From Ruegeria marina (GTDB lineage Bacteria > Pseudomonadota > Alphaproteobacteria > Rhodobacterales > Rhodobacteraceae): DNA of 64,000 nt. How positions within the stretch are numbered: position 1 is the stretch's first letter; each line of letters begins with the position of its first letter. The stretch is from positions 60,007 to 124,006 of the forward strand of contig NZ_FMZV01000017.1 in the NCBI RefSeq assembly GCF_900101475.1, read 5' to 3'. Below the pieces are notes generated by a model that made no database searches, was not told the origin of the DNA, and saw nothing but the letters and a program-made list of their open reading frames with translations. A program made the translations under genes and the position numbers. Shown here in pieces: positions 9,477 through 18,817 of this stretch.

Positions 9477-9570
9477 GTCCTGTGCTCCCTGAGACAAAGC
9501 GTTGCCGGGAGATGTGCCACAACAGCCCCCGGCAAGAAAAGATCGTAAAATTACGCATTGAGAGCAACAA

Positions 9571-9593
9571 AAGAACCGGGCCCCGCAGGGCCC
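9571..9593 (-). terminator. Candidate terminator after tauC
   Basis: On the minus strand a GGGCCC-TGCG-GGGCCC hairpin lies just after the tauC stop and is followed by GGTTCTTTT. The U-tract is weak, so termination may be partial and read on into the ligase gene. Confidence 0.4.
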
Positions 9594-9611
9594 CGTGTCC
9601 GTTTTTTTAGA

Positions 9612-10889
9612 TCAGCCCTTGCCTTTCCAGGGGACCAGGATCTTTTCCGCCCAGCGCATCAGGATGTCGATGCCGAAACCGATGATGCCGATCAGGATGA
9701 TCCCCATGATCACGATATCGGTGTTCTGGAACTTGGACGCCGTCACGATCATCTTGCCCGCACCGACCTCGGCGGCCACCAGTTCGGCCGCGACCACGGT
9801 GCCCCAGCAGACCCCCATCGCCACCCGCGCGCCGGTAAATATCTCGGGCAAGGAGTTCGGGACGATCACGAAGCGCATGATCTGCCGCTTGCTGGCGCCC
9901 AGCGAATAGGCGGCGTGCACCTTGGAGATATTGACCCCCGACACCCCGGCCCGCGCGGCAATCGCCATGATCCAGAGCGCGGCCAGGAACAGCAGGATGA
10001 TCTTGCCCGTCTCGCCGATACCGGCCCAGATGATCACCAGCGGGATCAGGGCCAGCGGCGGCACGGGGCGCATGAACTCGACGATCGGATCGAACCAGCC
10101 GCGGAACCAGTCGCTCAGCCCCATCGCATAGCCCAGCGGGATGCCCACCAGCGCGCCGAAGACGAACCCCAGGATGACCCGCATCAGCGAATAGCCCAGA
10201 TGTTCCCACAGCGTATAGCCCTGATAGCCTTCGCTGGCGATGTCGATGGTGCGGCGCACCACCGCCTCGGGCGAGGGCAGCCAGATCGGCTCCATCTGCA
10301 ACCCCTTGGACGGCACGAAATTCGGCGTGCCCTTGTCCGACAGGTTGACCACGCCGGCGGCCACCCTGACCGACCCGCCCGGCGCGACAGGCTGGCCGTC
10401 GATGGCCACGACCTGCGCGCCGTCCTTCTTGGTGATCTCGTCATTCAGGTCGACGCGGATCAGCTCGCTGCGCCAGGCCACGACCGAGGCGCTGTCATCC
10501 TTGGCGAAACCCTCGCCCGGCGAGACCTCGATTCCAGGCGGCGTCTCGTCGGCGCGATGCACGCGGATATGCACGGTTGCGTCGTCGCGGCTGCCGTCCG
10601 GCGCCTCGGCGGTATAGGTGAAGCTGGTGTCGCCGACGAACGGGCCTGGCATGTGCAGGAAACCGGGGAGCCAGGACGACCCCGTGAACATGCCCCAGAG
10701 GACAAAGATGGTGACAACCGAGATGATCGAGGCCGTCCGGTTCGACCGCACCGCGCTTTCATCGCCAAAAGTCACCGTCTTGAGCGAGGTGAAATCGTGA
10801 ACCCGGCCACGCTTCGTCAGGAACCGCACCACCCAGAAGGCGCCGACAAAGATGCCAAGATAGATCAGAAAGGGAATGGCGCTGTTCAT
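9612..10889 (-). CDS. tauC: Taurine ABC transporter permease, extended form
   Basis: Inner-membrane permease of the taurine importer. The C-terminal ~230 residues are an ordinary TauC/SsuC-type permease, with the coupling loop around HAAYSLGASKRQIMRFVIVP. At 425 residues it is about 150 longer than E. coli TauC. The extra N-terminal part has two likely membrane helices (residues about 5-21 and 52-70) and then a hydrophilic segment of roughly 120 residues, predicted to be periplasmic. The ATG overlaps the tauB stop by 4 bases (ATGA). Confidence 0.9.
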   Translation of the reverse strand: MNSAIPFLIYLGIFVGAFWVVRFLTKRGRVHDFTSLKTVTFGDESAVRSNRTASIISVVTIFVLWGMFTGSSWLPGFLHMPGPFVGDTSFTYTAEAPDGSRDDATVHIRVHRADETPPGIEVSPGEGFAKDDSASVVAWRSELIRVDLNDEITKKDGAQVVAIDGQPVAPGGSVRVAAGVVNLSDKGTPNFVPSKGLQMEPIWLPSPEAVVRRTIDIASEGYQGYTLWEHLGYSLMRVILGFVFGALVGIPLGYAMGLSDWFRGWFDPIVEFMRPVPPLALIPLVIIWAGIGETGKIILLFLAALWIMAIAARAGVSGVNISKVHAAYSLGASKRQIMRFVIVPNSLPEIFTGARVAMGVCWGTVVAAELVAAEVGAGKMIVTASKFQNTDIVIMGIILIGIIGFGIDILMRWAEKILVPWKGKG

Positions 10890-11692
10890 GACGCGGCCTC
10901 CGTGCGGCCCATGATCTCTTCTTCCATGTCCCAGATCATGCCCAGGATTTCCTCGCGCTTGACCGCAAAGTCAGGGTGCTTCTTGACCTGCCGCAGGTCC
11001 TGGCCGACGCCCAGATCGGCAAAGGGCAGGCGGTATTCCTTGTGAATGCGCCCCGGGCGCGGCGCCATCACCAACAGGCGCTCGCCCAGCAACAGCGCTT
11101 CTTCGACCGAATGGGTGATCAGGATGATCGTCTTGCCCGTCTCCTTCCAGAGTTTCAGCACAAGGCTCTGCATCTTTTCTCGCGTCAGCGCATCGAGCGC
11201 GCCCAATGGTTCGTCCATCAGGATCACATCCGGGTCATTGGCAAGACACCGCGCCAGCGCCACCCGCTGCTGCATGCCGCCGGACAGTTCGTAGACGGCT
11301 TTTTCCTTGAAGTCCTGCAATCCTACCACGTCGAGCAGATGATCGACGATTCCGGCGGACTCGGACCTGGACATGCCTTTCATGCGCGGACCAAATCCCA
11401 CGTTCTCGCGAACGCTCATCCATTCGAACAGCGCGCCTTGCTGGAACACCATGCCCCGTTCCGCATCCGGCCCAGTGACGGTGTGACCGTTCAGGACGAT
11501 CCGGCCTTCGGTCGGGGCCAGAAACCCCGCGACGATGTTGAGAAGCGTCGTCTTGCCACAGCCCGACGGGCCAAGCACGCTCAGCAACTCGCCCTCTTTC
11601 AGGTCAAGGGTTACGTTTTTCAACGCCTGCACTGACGAACCATTCGGCAGGTCAAAGCGCATGCTGAGGTTTTCGATTGATAGTCCGGACAT
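10886..11692 (-). CDS. tauB: Taurine ABC transporter ATP-binding protein
   Basis: 268-residue ATPase of the taurine importer. Walker [11 protein letters not shown]-loop, signature [16 protein letters not shown] and Walker B VILMDEPLGALD are intact. The start at 11692 has a strong ribosome site (GGAAGGGG); the frame also has an ATG nine codons upstream. It lies 126 bp from the tauA stop with a stable hairpin between them, and overlaps tauC. Confidence 0.95.
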   Translation of the reverse strand: MSGLSIENLSMRFDLPNGSSVQALKNVTLDLKEGELLSVLGPSGCGKTTLLNIVAGFLAPTEGRIVLNGHTVTGPDAERGMVFQQGALFEWMSVRENVGFGPRMKGMSRSESAGIVDHLLDVVGLQDFKEKAVYELSGGMQQRVALARCLANDPDVILMDEPLGALDALTREKMQSLVLKLWKETGKTIILITHSVEEALLLGERLLVMAPRPGRIHKEYRLPFADLGVGQDLRQVKKHPDFAVKREEILGMIWDMEEEIMGRTEAAS

Positions 11693-11772
11693 CTGTCCCC
11701 TTCCTGACGGATCACACAACCCTGCCCCTCCTTGCAGACGAGGGTGCCGCCATCTAGGTCAATGGGGTTCGT

Positions 11773-11806
11773 GCGTTCCGGGCGGCAAACCCGCCGCCCG
11801 GAACGC
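11773..11806 (-). promoter_or_regulatory. Intercistronic hairpin between tauA and tauB
   Basis: A perfect 14-bp inverted repeat (11773-11786 with 11793-11806, loop AAACCC) follows the tauA stop on the minus strand. No T-run follows in either direction, so it is more likely a partial terminator or mRNA-stabilising hairpin that raises binding-protein output over TauBC than a full terminator. Confidence 0.7.
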
Positions 11807-11818
11807 ATCGAGCTGTTC

Positions 11819-12826
11819 TCAGTTCTGGGTCGCCGCCAGCGGGCCCGTGTTCACAGCGTTTTCATAGCTGTCGAGCGCTGCTGGAATGCTGCCGGCATCC
11901 ACGAACACCTGTGCGACACCTTTCATGAACTCCTGCGCGCCGCCACCGAGCCATTTGGCGCCCAGTTGCTCTTCCACGCTGGGGAACACGAAAGTCGCTA
12001 TCGTGGCCTCGGTGTCGGCAAGATCCATGCCTGCATCCTTGGCGATCACCGGCAGCATCTCGTCCTTGTGCTCGCCGCTGTTCCACATGGCGTTGGCCTC
12101 GGCGGTCACCTTGAGGAACTTCGACAGCAATTCGCCCTCTTCGGCGACAAAGGCGGCCGGCGCCGAAGTCACGTCGAACACGAGGATGCCAAGTTCTTCC
12201 TTCTCGGCCCCGGTCAGCAGCACGTTGCCATGTTCCTTCATCCGACGCAGCGCGCCACCCCAACCGCACGCCATGTCGACGGCGCCCTGCGCAATCGCCG
12301 CAGCCCCGTCGGGCGGGGCCATGTCGACGATCTCGAGACTGTCGAGCGCGACGCCGAAATGGTTCATCTGCTTGAGGAACCCGTAATGCGCGGCGGTACC
12401 CAGCGGAACGGCCACCTTCTTGCCCGCCAGTTCGCCGGCCGAATCCTTGTCGATCTCCAGTTCGGTCCGCACGACGCAGTTGTCATTGTCCGAATAGGAA
12501 ACCGCGACATCGACGATCTGAAGGTCCTGTCCCGCGCTGGTCGCCACCACGAAGGGCGGCACACCCTGGCTGACGGCGATCTGGACATCGCCCGACGCCA
12601 TGGCCGCGCTCATCGCCGTGCCGGTGTCAAAGCTGACCCAGTTGATCTTGACGCCCATTTCCTTTTCGTAGGTGCCCATGGCTTTGGCATATTCGAACGG
12701 CATCGGCCATTCCAGGAAGTAGGCCACGGTGATTTCGCCATCCGCTGCTGTGGCCAACGTCGGGAACGCTGAAGCCATCATCGCCAGCCCGGCAGCGGCA
12801 CCCAGAAACTTTGTCTTTCCAGTCAT
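11819..12826 (-). CDS. tauA: Taurine ABC transporter substrate-binding protein
   Basis: 335-residue periplasmic binding protein. A signal peptide (MTGKTKFLGAAAGLAMMASA, cleavage after about residue 27) precedes a TauA/SsuA-like body (DGEITVAYFLEWPMPFEYAKAMG). Taurine as ligand is inferred from the linked tauBC and the divergent taurine-pyruvate aminotransferase gene. First gene of the minus-strand tauABC operon. Confidence 0.93.
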   Translation of the reverse strand: MTGKTKFLGAAAGLAMMASAFPTLATAADGEITVAYFLEWPMPFEYAKAMGTYEKEMGVKINWVSFDTGTAMSAAMASGDVQIAVSQGVPPFVVATSAGQDLQIVDVAVSYSDNDNCVVRTELEIDKDSAGELAGKKVAVPLGTAAHYGFLKQMNHFGVALDSLEIVDMAPPDGAAAIAQGAVDMACGWGGALRRMKEHGNVLLTGAEKEELGILVFDVTSAPAAFVAEEGELLSKFLKVTAEANAMWNSGEHKDEMLPVIAKDAGMDLADTEATIATFVFPSVEEQLGAKWLGGGAQEFMKGVAQVFVDAGSIPAALDSYENAVNTGPLAATQN

Positions 12827-13219
12827 TCTGATTTCTCCCTGTTACCGCTTTGCGCGGCGATCGAAGGTCCAGGACGGTCAGCCGTCTCTTGTCGGTCGAA
12901 GGACACCCTCCGCCTTGCGATGATCCGAATGGAAAACCGGCATTCGATCAACGGATTTTTCGATCAATGCCGCCAATTTGCAGGTTTCGAACATCCGGAT
13001 TTTGACATGTCAAATCCGGAACCTTTCTTTGATTTCAAGACAATGCCGCGAAACGGCCGGAGGTTTACCCAAGGACAGCGGCATTGTCTGGACATATGCG
13101 ACGGAAAATTCTGGCCCTATCGGTTGCACATGAATTGACGTCTCTGGACTCTGAAGCCCTGCTCGGGTTCTTCTGTGATATCCGAGTCAGGAACCGCACA
13201 TCCAGCAAGAGGTCATGTC
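12827..13219. promoter_or_regulatory. Divergent tauA/tpa control region with several operator-like repeats
   Basis: 393 bp without a gene. It holds: a 27-bp near-perfect palindrome centred on TGACATGTCA (12994-13020); four CGGCATTG/CAATGCCG-type half sites forming two inverted pairs (12938-12972, one base off perfect, and 13039-13049 with 13078-13088, perfect over 11 bp); and three CTGGAC words (13088-13093 and 13144-13149 on plus, 12867-12872 on minus). From memory, CTGGAC-type direct repeats are the binding site of TauR, the taurine-responsive MocR regulator of Rhodobacter. No tauR gene is in the window. Confidence 0.55.
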
Positions 13220-14617
13220 ATGGACGGCACGTTCAACGAAAACGATCTGAGTCGCGTGGTCGAGGCCGACCGCGCCCATATCTGGCACCACCTGATCCAG
13301 CACAAACCTTTTGAAACCAACGATCCGCGCATCATCGTCGAAGGCAAGGGCATGCGCGTCTGGGATCAGAAGGGCAAGGAACATCTGGACGCTGTTTCTG
13401 GCGGTGTATGGACCGTCAACGTGGGCTATGGGCGTGAGTCCATCTGCAAGGCCGTATATGACCAGTTGATGAAGCTGTGCTATTTCGCCAACTCGGCGGG
13501 CTCGATCCCCGGCGCGCTGTTCGCCGAGAAGCTGATCGAGAAGATGCCGGGCATGAGCCGGGTCTACTACACCAACTCCGGCTCCGAGGCGAACGAGAAG
13601 GCGTTCAAGATGGTGCGCCAGATCGCGCACAAGAAATACGGCGGTAGGAAGACCAAGATCCTGTACCGCGACCGCGACTATCACGGCTCGACGCTGGCGG
13701 CGATGTCGGCGGGCGGCCAGGACGAGCGCAACGCGCAATACGGCCCCTTCGCGCCGGATTTCGTCAAGGTCCCCCATTGCATGGAATACCGCAAGGAAGA
13801 ACTGGGCCTGGGCCATCTGTCGGGCGCCGAGTTCGGCCGCGCCGCCGCCGACCTGATCGAAGAGGTGATCCTGCGCGAGGGCCCCGAGACCGTCGGTGCG
13901 CTCTGCCTCGAACCGGTGACCGCCGGTGGTGGCGTCATCACCCCGCCCGAGGGCTATTGGGAGCGGGTCCAGGAGATCTGCAAGAAATACGATGTACTGC
14001 TGCATATCGACGAGGTCGTCTGCGGCATCGGCCGTACCGGAACCTGGTTCGGATATCAGCAATATGGCGTCAAACCGGATTTCGTGACCATGGCCAAGGG
14101 CGTCGCCTCGGGCTATGCCGCCATCGCCTGCATGGTGACCACCGAAGAGGTGTTCGACATGTTCAAGGACAACAGCGACGACCCGCTGAACTATTTCCGC
14201 GACATCTCGACCTTTGGCGGCTGCACCGCGGGTCCTGCCGCGGCGATCGAGAACATGCGCATCATCGAGGACGAGAACCTGCTCGACAACTGCACCGCCA
14301 TGGGCGAACGCATGCTCGGCAATCTCCGCGCCCTGATGGACAAGCATCAGGTGATCGGCGACGTGCGCGGCAAGGGCCTGTTCTTGGGCGCCGAACTGGT
14401 CGCCAATCGCGAAACCAAGGAACCCGTGACCGAAAAACAGGCCCAGGCCGTCGTGGCCGACTGCATGGCCCAGGGGGTTATCATCGGCGTGACCAACCGC
14501 TCGATCCCGGGCCGGAACAACACGCTGTGCTTCTCGCCGGCGCTGATCGCCACTGCCGACGACATCGACGCGATCACCAACGCCGTCGATGCGGCCCTGA
14601 CCCGCGTGTTCGGCTGA
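13220..14617 (+). CDS. tpa: Taurine-pyruvate aminotransferase
   Basis: 465-residue class III PLP aminotransferase that converts taurine and pyruvate to sulfoacetaldehyde and alanine, the first catabolic step after uptake. The PLP region shows IDEVVCGIGRTGTWFG and Lys293 in TMAKGVASGY. The sequence start MDGTFNENDLSR and the divergent tauABC operon support the specific assignment; related omega-amino acid transaminases are the alternative. Start at 13220 has AAGAGG upstream. No xsc gene is nearby, so the next step must be encoded elsewhere. Confidence 0.93.
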   Translation: MDGTFNENDLSRVVEADRAHIWHHLIQHKPFETNDPRIIVEGKGMRVWDQKGKEHLDAVSGGVWTVNVGYGRESICKAVYDQLMKLCYFANSAGSIPGALFAEKLIEKMPGMSRVYYTNSGSEANEKAFKMVRQIAHKKYGGRKTKILYRDRDYHGSTLAAMSAGGQDERNAQYGPFAPDFVKVPHCMEYRKEELGLGHLSGAEFGRAAADLIEEVILREGPETVGALCLEPVTAGGGVITPPEGYWERVQEICKKYDVLLHIDEVVCGIGRTGTWFGYQQYGVKPDFVTMAKGVASGYAAIACMVTTEEVFDMFKDNSDDPLNYFRDISTFGGCTAGPAAAIENMRIIEDENLLDNCTAMGERMLGNLRALMDKHQVIGDVRGKGLFLGAELVANRETKEPVTEKQAQAVVADCMAQGVIIGVTNRSIPGRNNTLCFSPALIATADDIDAITNAVDAALTRVFG

Positions 14618-14666
14618 TACCAGAACCACCTTCCGCTGCCCCTCCCCATTGCGGCAGGTGCGTATG

Positions 14667-14697
14667 AAAACCGGTGCGGCAACGCGCCGGTTTTTTG
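14667..14697 (+). terminator. Rho-independent terminator after tpa
   Basis: AAAACCGG (14667-14674) pairs with CCGGTTTT (14687-14694) around a short GC-rich loop, followed by further T residues. Confidence 0.85.
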
Positions 14698-14944
14698 TTG
14701 CATCGAAAGACCGTCGACTCCGGCCCTCGCGGCAGACCGGGTCAAGTCGTACCCGCTTGGCGCTGTTGCGGCATCAGACGTCCACCCCGACGCTTCCTTC
14801 TCGGCCATGATTCCCTGAAGGCACACCGGCACCTTGTCAGTGGGCGGTTCGAATTTGCTCCTCATCCCAGAAAGTTTTGCGTGTCATTCCCGGCCTGCGC
14901 GCTTAGCGTGCCGGCGACTCGATACATTGCCGGATGGAGCCTGC

Positions 14945-16195
14945 ATGACCCAGATCACCCCCGCGTTGCTGTTGGAAATCCGCAGCCGTTTCGCGCAAGT
15001 CGACCATTGCCCGGTGCAGGGTCCGCGCGTGTTCTTTGAAAATGCCGGCGGCGCGCTGACGCTGAATTCGGTGGTTGAGACCTCGGCCAAATATGCGGCG
15101 ATCCCCGACAACCAGGGGCGCGACAATCCCGGCAGTCGCGAACTGGTGCGGGTGATCGACAAGGCCAAGGACGACATGCGGGTGTTCATGAACGCGCCCG
15201 GCGGGCAGTTCTTTGTCGGCGAAAGCGGCACCGAACTGACGTTCCGCCTGATCATGAACGCCTGTCTGGGCGCCGGTCCGGGGGTTGTGCTGGGCACGAC
15301 GCTGGAGCATCCGGCCTCGCGCAGTGCCTGTGACCGCTGGGCGCGGGTGGCCGGGCAGCGGCATGTGCTGGTGGCGCATGACGACGCGACGGGGACGGTG
15401 ACGGCTGATGCCTATGCCGCGGCGGTGACGCCCGACACGGTGGTGGCGACCATCGTTCATACCTCGCCCGTAACCGGCATGGGGGTGGACCTGGAGGGGA
15501 TTGCGGCGGCGATCCGGGCGGTGGCGCCCGAGGCGTATATCATCGTGGACGGCATCCAGCATGCGGCGCACGGGCGGATCGACCTGGCCGCCTATGGTGT
15601 CGATGGCTATGTCATCTCGCCCTACAAGATGTTTTCGCGCCATGGCTACGGGCTGGCCTGGATCTCGGACCGGCTGACCAGGCTGCCGCATAACGGGCTG
15701 CTCAACGGGCCGGCGGACAATTGGGAGATGGGGACGCGCGACACCGGGAGTTATGCGACGTTGACCGATGTGGCCGATTACCTGGAGTGGCTGGGCGCGC
15801 AGGTGAGCGACGCGACCGACCGGCGGGCCCGGTTCGAAGCGGCAGGCGCGGCGATCCATGCGCAGGAAAAGGCGCTCACCGATGCGATGATCCACGGCAC
15901 CGGCAACCTGGCCGGCCTGAAGGACATGGCAAAGGTGCATATCATCGGCGGCACCGACAACCCCGCGCGCGAGGGGCTGGTGTCGCTCTGGGTCGAAGGC
16001 GTGGCCTCGGCCGAGGTGGTGGCGCAGCTGAACGCGCAGGGCATCCGCACCCATGTGCGCAAGGCCGACCATTATTCGAACAACATCCTCGATCCGCTGG
16101 GGCTGGACAGCTGCGTGCGGGTGTCGATGTGCCACTACAACAGTGTGCACGAGGTGGCGCAGTTCCTGGCCGCGATGAAGGGGATCGCGGCCTGA
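14945..16195 (+). CDS. Class V PLP-dependent aminotransferase (cysteine desulfurase-like)
   Basis: 416-residue fold-type I PLP enzyme of the class V group (NifS/SufS, isopenicillin-N-epimerase-like). Seen: the substrate-side VFFENAGG near the N-terminus, VDGIQHAAHG (PLP aspartate) and SPYKMFSRHG with the Schiff-base lysine. True IscS/SufS specificity is doubtful since no Fe-S assembly genes are near. Start set at 14945, preceded by GGAG; the frame is open to 14834. It lies 99 bp before a dimethylglycine-dehydrogenase-like gene and may act on the same methylated amine or amino acid. Confidence 0.85.
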   Translation: MTQITPALLLEIRSRFAQVDHCPVQGPRVFFENAGGALTLNSVVETSAKYAAIPDNQGRDNPGSRELVRVIDKAKDDMRVFMNAPGGQFFVGESGTELTFRLIMNACLGAGPGVVLGTTLEHPASRSACDRWARVAGQRHVLVAHDDATGTVTADAYAAAVTPDTVVATIVHTSPVTGMGVDLEGIAAAIRAVAPEAYIIVDGIQHAAHGRIDLAAYGVDGYVISPYKMFSRHGYGLAWISDRLTRLPHNGLLNGPADNWEMGTRDTGSYATLTDVADYLEWLGAQVSDATDRRARFEAAGAAIHAQEKALTDAMIHGTGNLAGLKDMAKVHIIGGTDNPAREGLVSLWVEGVASAEVVAQLNAQGIRTHVRKADHYSNNILDPLGLDSCVRVSMCHYNSVHEVAQFLAAMKGIAA

Positions 16196-16208
16196 CGCAA
16201 AACGAAAA

Positions 16209-16244
16209 CCGGCACCCGCCCCATGATTTTTTGGCGGGTGTCGG
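16209..16244. repeat. Inverted repeat between the PLP enzyme and DMGDH-like genes
   Basis: CCGGCACCCGCC (16209-16220) pairs with GGCGGGTGTCGG (16233-16244); the T-run is inside the loop on the plus strand, so it is not a canonical terminator for the upstream gene. May act as a weak terminator or mRNA hairpin. Confidence 0.45.
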
Positions 16245-16294
16245 GGCGGCTGTGCCGCTAGGGTCGTCCGCGACACATTACGGAGACCCGCCCC

Positions 16295-18712
16295 ATGAAA
16301 ACCCATGCCCAGGCCGTCGTGATCGGCGGCGGTCTTGTCGGTTGCTCGATCCTCTATCACCTCGCCAAGCTGGGCTGGCGCGATGTCGTGCTGCTGGAGC
16401 GCGACGAGCTGACCAGCGGATCGACCTGGCACGCGGCCGCGAATATCCACGGGCTGCATGACAACAACAACGTCACCCGCATCCAGCATTACACGATGAA
16501 CCTGTACAAGGAGCTGGAGAAGGAAACCGGGCAGGGTTGCGGCGTGTTCCAGGCGGGGTCGCTGTACCTGGCGCAGACCGAGGCGCGTGAGCATCAGCTG
16601 CGCCTGCAAGAGGCCAAGGCGCGGTATTACGGGCTGAATTTCTACGAGATCGACAAGGACCGCGCGAAGGAGCTGCACCCGCTGGCGCAGTTCGACGATA
16701 TCCGGTGCATCATGTACGAACCCGATGGCGGCAACGTGGACCCGTCGGGCGTGACCTATGCCTATGCGGCGGGTGCGCGCGCGATGGGGGCCACGATCGA
16801 GCGGTTCTGCCCGGTGATCGGCACCGAACAGCAAGCCGACGGCAGCTGGATCGTGCGCACCGAGAAGGGCGACATCCACACGCAATGGGTGGTCAATGCG
16901 GCCGGCCTGTGGGGGCGCGAGGTGGCGGCGCTGGCGGGGATCACCCTGCCGCTGCAACCGACCGAGCATCAGTATTTCGTGACCGAGGCGATCCCCGAGG
17001 TGGCGGCGCTGGGCCGCCGCTTGCCCTCGATCGCGGACCGGGATGGTGAATATTACTTCCGGCAGGAAGGCAACGGGCTGCTGATCGGCGCCTATGAGAA
17101 GGACATGAAGTTCTGGGCCGAGAACGGCACGCCGCTGGATTTCGCCCATGACCTGTTCCCTGACGATCTGGACCGGATCATGGAAAACGTGATCCGCGCC
17201 ACCGAGCGGGTGCCGGTGGCGGCGACGGCGGGGGTGAAGCGGGTGATCAACGGGCCGATGATCTGGTCGCCGGATTCGAGCGCCCTGTGGGGGCCGGTGC
17301 CGGAGTTGAAGAACTATTTCGTCTGCGGTGGCATCATTCCCGGCTTTTCGCAATCGGGCGGTCTGGGCCTGTTGGCGGCGCAATGGATGATCGAGGGCGA
17401 GCCGCAATACGACATGTTCGCCTGGGACCTTGCCCGCTTTGGCGATTGGGCCGACAAGAAATTCACCAAGGCGCGGGTGCAGGACCAGTATACTCACCGT
17501 TTTGCCATCCACTTCCCCAACGAGGAGCGCAGCGCCGGGCGGCCGGCGCGAGTGCGCCCGGCCTATGAGATGCAAAGGGAGATGGGTGCGGTGTTTGGCA
17601 TGAACTGCGGCTGGGAGCATCCGCTGTGGTTCGCGGACCGGCCCGGCGTGACCGAGACCGTGGGCTTCACCCGCCAGAACTGGTGGGAGCCGGTGGGCCG
17701 CGAGGTGCGCATGTTGCGTGAGCAGGTGGGCGTGATCGACATCTCGAACTTTGCCAACTACGAGATCAAGGGGCCGGGCGCGCGCGACTGGCTGGACCGG
17801 CTGGTGGCGAACCGGGTGCCCACTGTCGTGGGCAGATCCTGTCTGACGCCGCTGATTGGCGTGCGGGGCGGCATCGCGGGCGATTTCACCATCACGATGA
17901 CCGGCGAGGAAGCCTTGATGATGGTGGGCTCGGGTATGGCCGAACGCTATCACCAGCGGTTCTTTAACATGGTGGAACTGCCCGAAGGCACGACATGCGA
18001 GGTCGCGACCAACCGCATCGCGGGCTACAACGTGGCCGGACCCAAGGCGCGCGACATGTTGCAGCGGCTGACCAATGCCGATCTGTCGAACGAGGCGTTT
18101 CCCTTCATGCGCTCAGCCACGATCGAGGTGGCGGGCGTGACCTGTCTGGCGATCCGGGTCAGTTTCACCGGCGATCTGGGCTGGGAACTGCATTGCGCCG
18201 AGGGGGATCAGGTACGGCTTTACACCGCGCTGATTGCTGCGGCGCGCGAGATCGGTGGCGGCCCGGTGGGCAGCAGGGCGCTGGGCAGTCTGCGCATCGA
18301 AAAGGGCTATGGCTCCTGGGGCCGCGAATACAGCCCGGAATACTGGCCGCAGGAAGTGGCGCTGGAGCGGTTGATCAAGGCGGACAAGGAGTTCCTGAAC
18401 AAGGCGGCCTGGCTGAAGATCAAGGACAACCCGGTGCGCGAGGTGCTGTCGGTGTTCGAGATCGAGGCCGCGCACGGCGCCGATGCCAGCGGCGGCGAGC
18501 CGATCTTCACTCCTGACGGGCGACCGGTGGGGCGGGTGACCTCGGGCGCCTATGGCTATTCGGTAGGCAAGTCGCTGGCCATCGGCTATGCCAACCCGGC
18601 GGTGGCCAGTCCCGGCGATGCGCTGGAGGTCTATCTGCTGGGCAAGCCGCACAAGGCGGTGCTGCTGGCCGAGCCGCCTTTCGATCCGGCGGGCGCGCGG
18701 CTGCGCGGCTGA
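16295..18712 (+). CDS. Dimethylglycine dehydrogenase-like FAD/folate demethylase
   Basis: 805-residue two-part enzyme. The N-terminal ~400 residues are a DAO-type flavoprotein: VVIGGGLVGCSILYHLAKLG binds FAD, and STWHAA holds the histidine that is covalently flavinylated in dimethylglycine/sarcosine dehydrogenases. The C-terminal part is a GcvT-like tetrahydrofolate domain (for example EQVGVIDISNFANYEIKGPG and FTGDLGWELH) that captures the released C1 unit. Likely reaction: oxidative N-demethylation of a dimethyl- or methylamino acid; exact substrate unknown. Convergent with the LysR gene. Confidence 0.88.
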   Translation: MKTHAQAVVIGGGLVGCSILYHLAKLGWRDVVLLERDELTSGSTWHAAANIHGLHDNNNVTRIQHYTMNLYKELEKETGQGCGVFQAGSLYLAQTEAREHQLRLQEAKARYYGLNFYEIDKDRAKELHPLAQFDDIRCIMYEPDGGNVDPSGVTYAYAAGARAMGATIERFCPVIGTEQQADGSWIVRTEKGDIHTQWVVNAAGLWGREVAALAGITLPLQPTEHQYFVTEAIPEVAALGRRLPSIADRDGEYYFRQEGNGLLIGAYEKDMKFWAENGTPLDFAHDLFPDDLDRIMENVIRATERVPVAATAGVKRVINGPMIWSPDSSALWGPVPELKNYFVCGGIIPGFSQSGGLGLLAAQWMIEGEPQYDMFAWDLARFGDWADKKFTKARVQDQYTHRFAIHFPNEERSAGRPARVRPAYEMQREMGAVFGMNCGWEHPLWFADRPGVTETVGFTRQNWWEPVGREVRMLREQVGVIDISNFANYEIKGPGARDWLDRLVANRVPTVVGRSCLTPLIGVRGGIAGDFTITMTGEEALMMVGSGMAERYHQRFFNMVELPEGTTCEVATNRIAGYNVAGPKARDMLQRLTNADLSNEAFPFMRSATIEVAGVTCLAIRVSFTGDLGWELHCAEGDQVRLYTALIAAAREIGGGPVGSRALGSLRIEKGYGSWGREYSPEYWPQEVALERLIKADKEFLNKAAWLKIKDNPVREVLSVFEIEAAHGADASGGEPIFTPDGRPVGRVTSGAYGYSVGKSLAIGYANPAVASPGDALEVYLLGKPHKAVLLAEPPFDPAGARLRG

Positions 18713-18754
18713 GCCCTGCCCCGGTCGCGGGGAAGGCGGCGCGGCTCGGATTTT

Positions 18755-18780
18755 GAGTATTTGGAACCAGAAAGAAGCAG
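18755..18780 (+). repeat. Dispersed 3'-end repeat, copy 1
   Basis: GAGTATTTGG-AA-CCAGAAAGAAGC, between the convergent DMGDH-like and LysR genes. The same words occur after smpB (46376-46438, both strands) and in a diverged form at 51168-51191. Confidence 0.6.
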
Positions 18781-18817
18781 CTTTGGTCGCCGTGCGGGGA
18801 AGGGCCGCGCCCGGCGA

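Noticed and set aside
14903..17953. 1016-codon open frame on the minus strand
   Set aside because: Runs across two well-supported plus-strand genes; no motifs, His/Arg-rich composition typical of the antisense of GC-rich genes.
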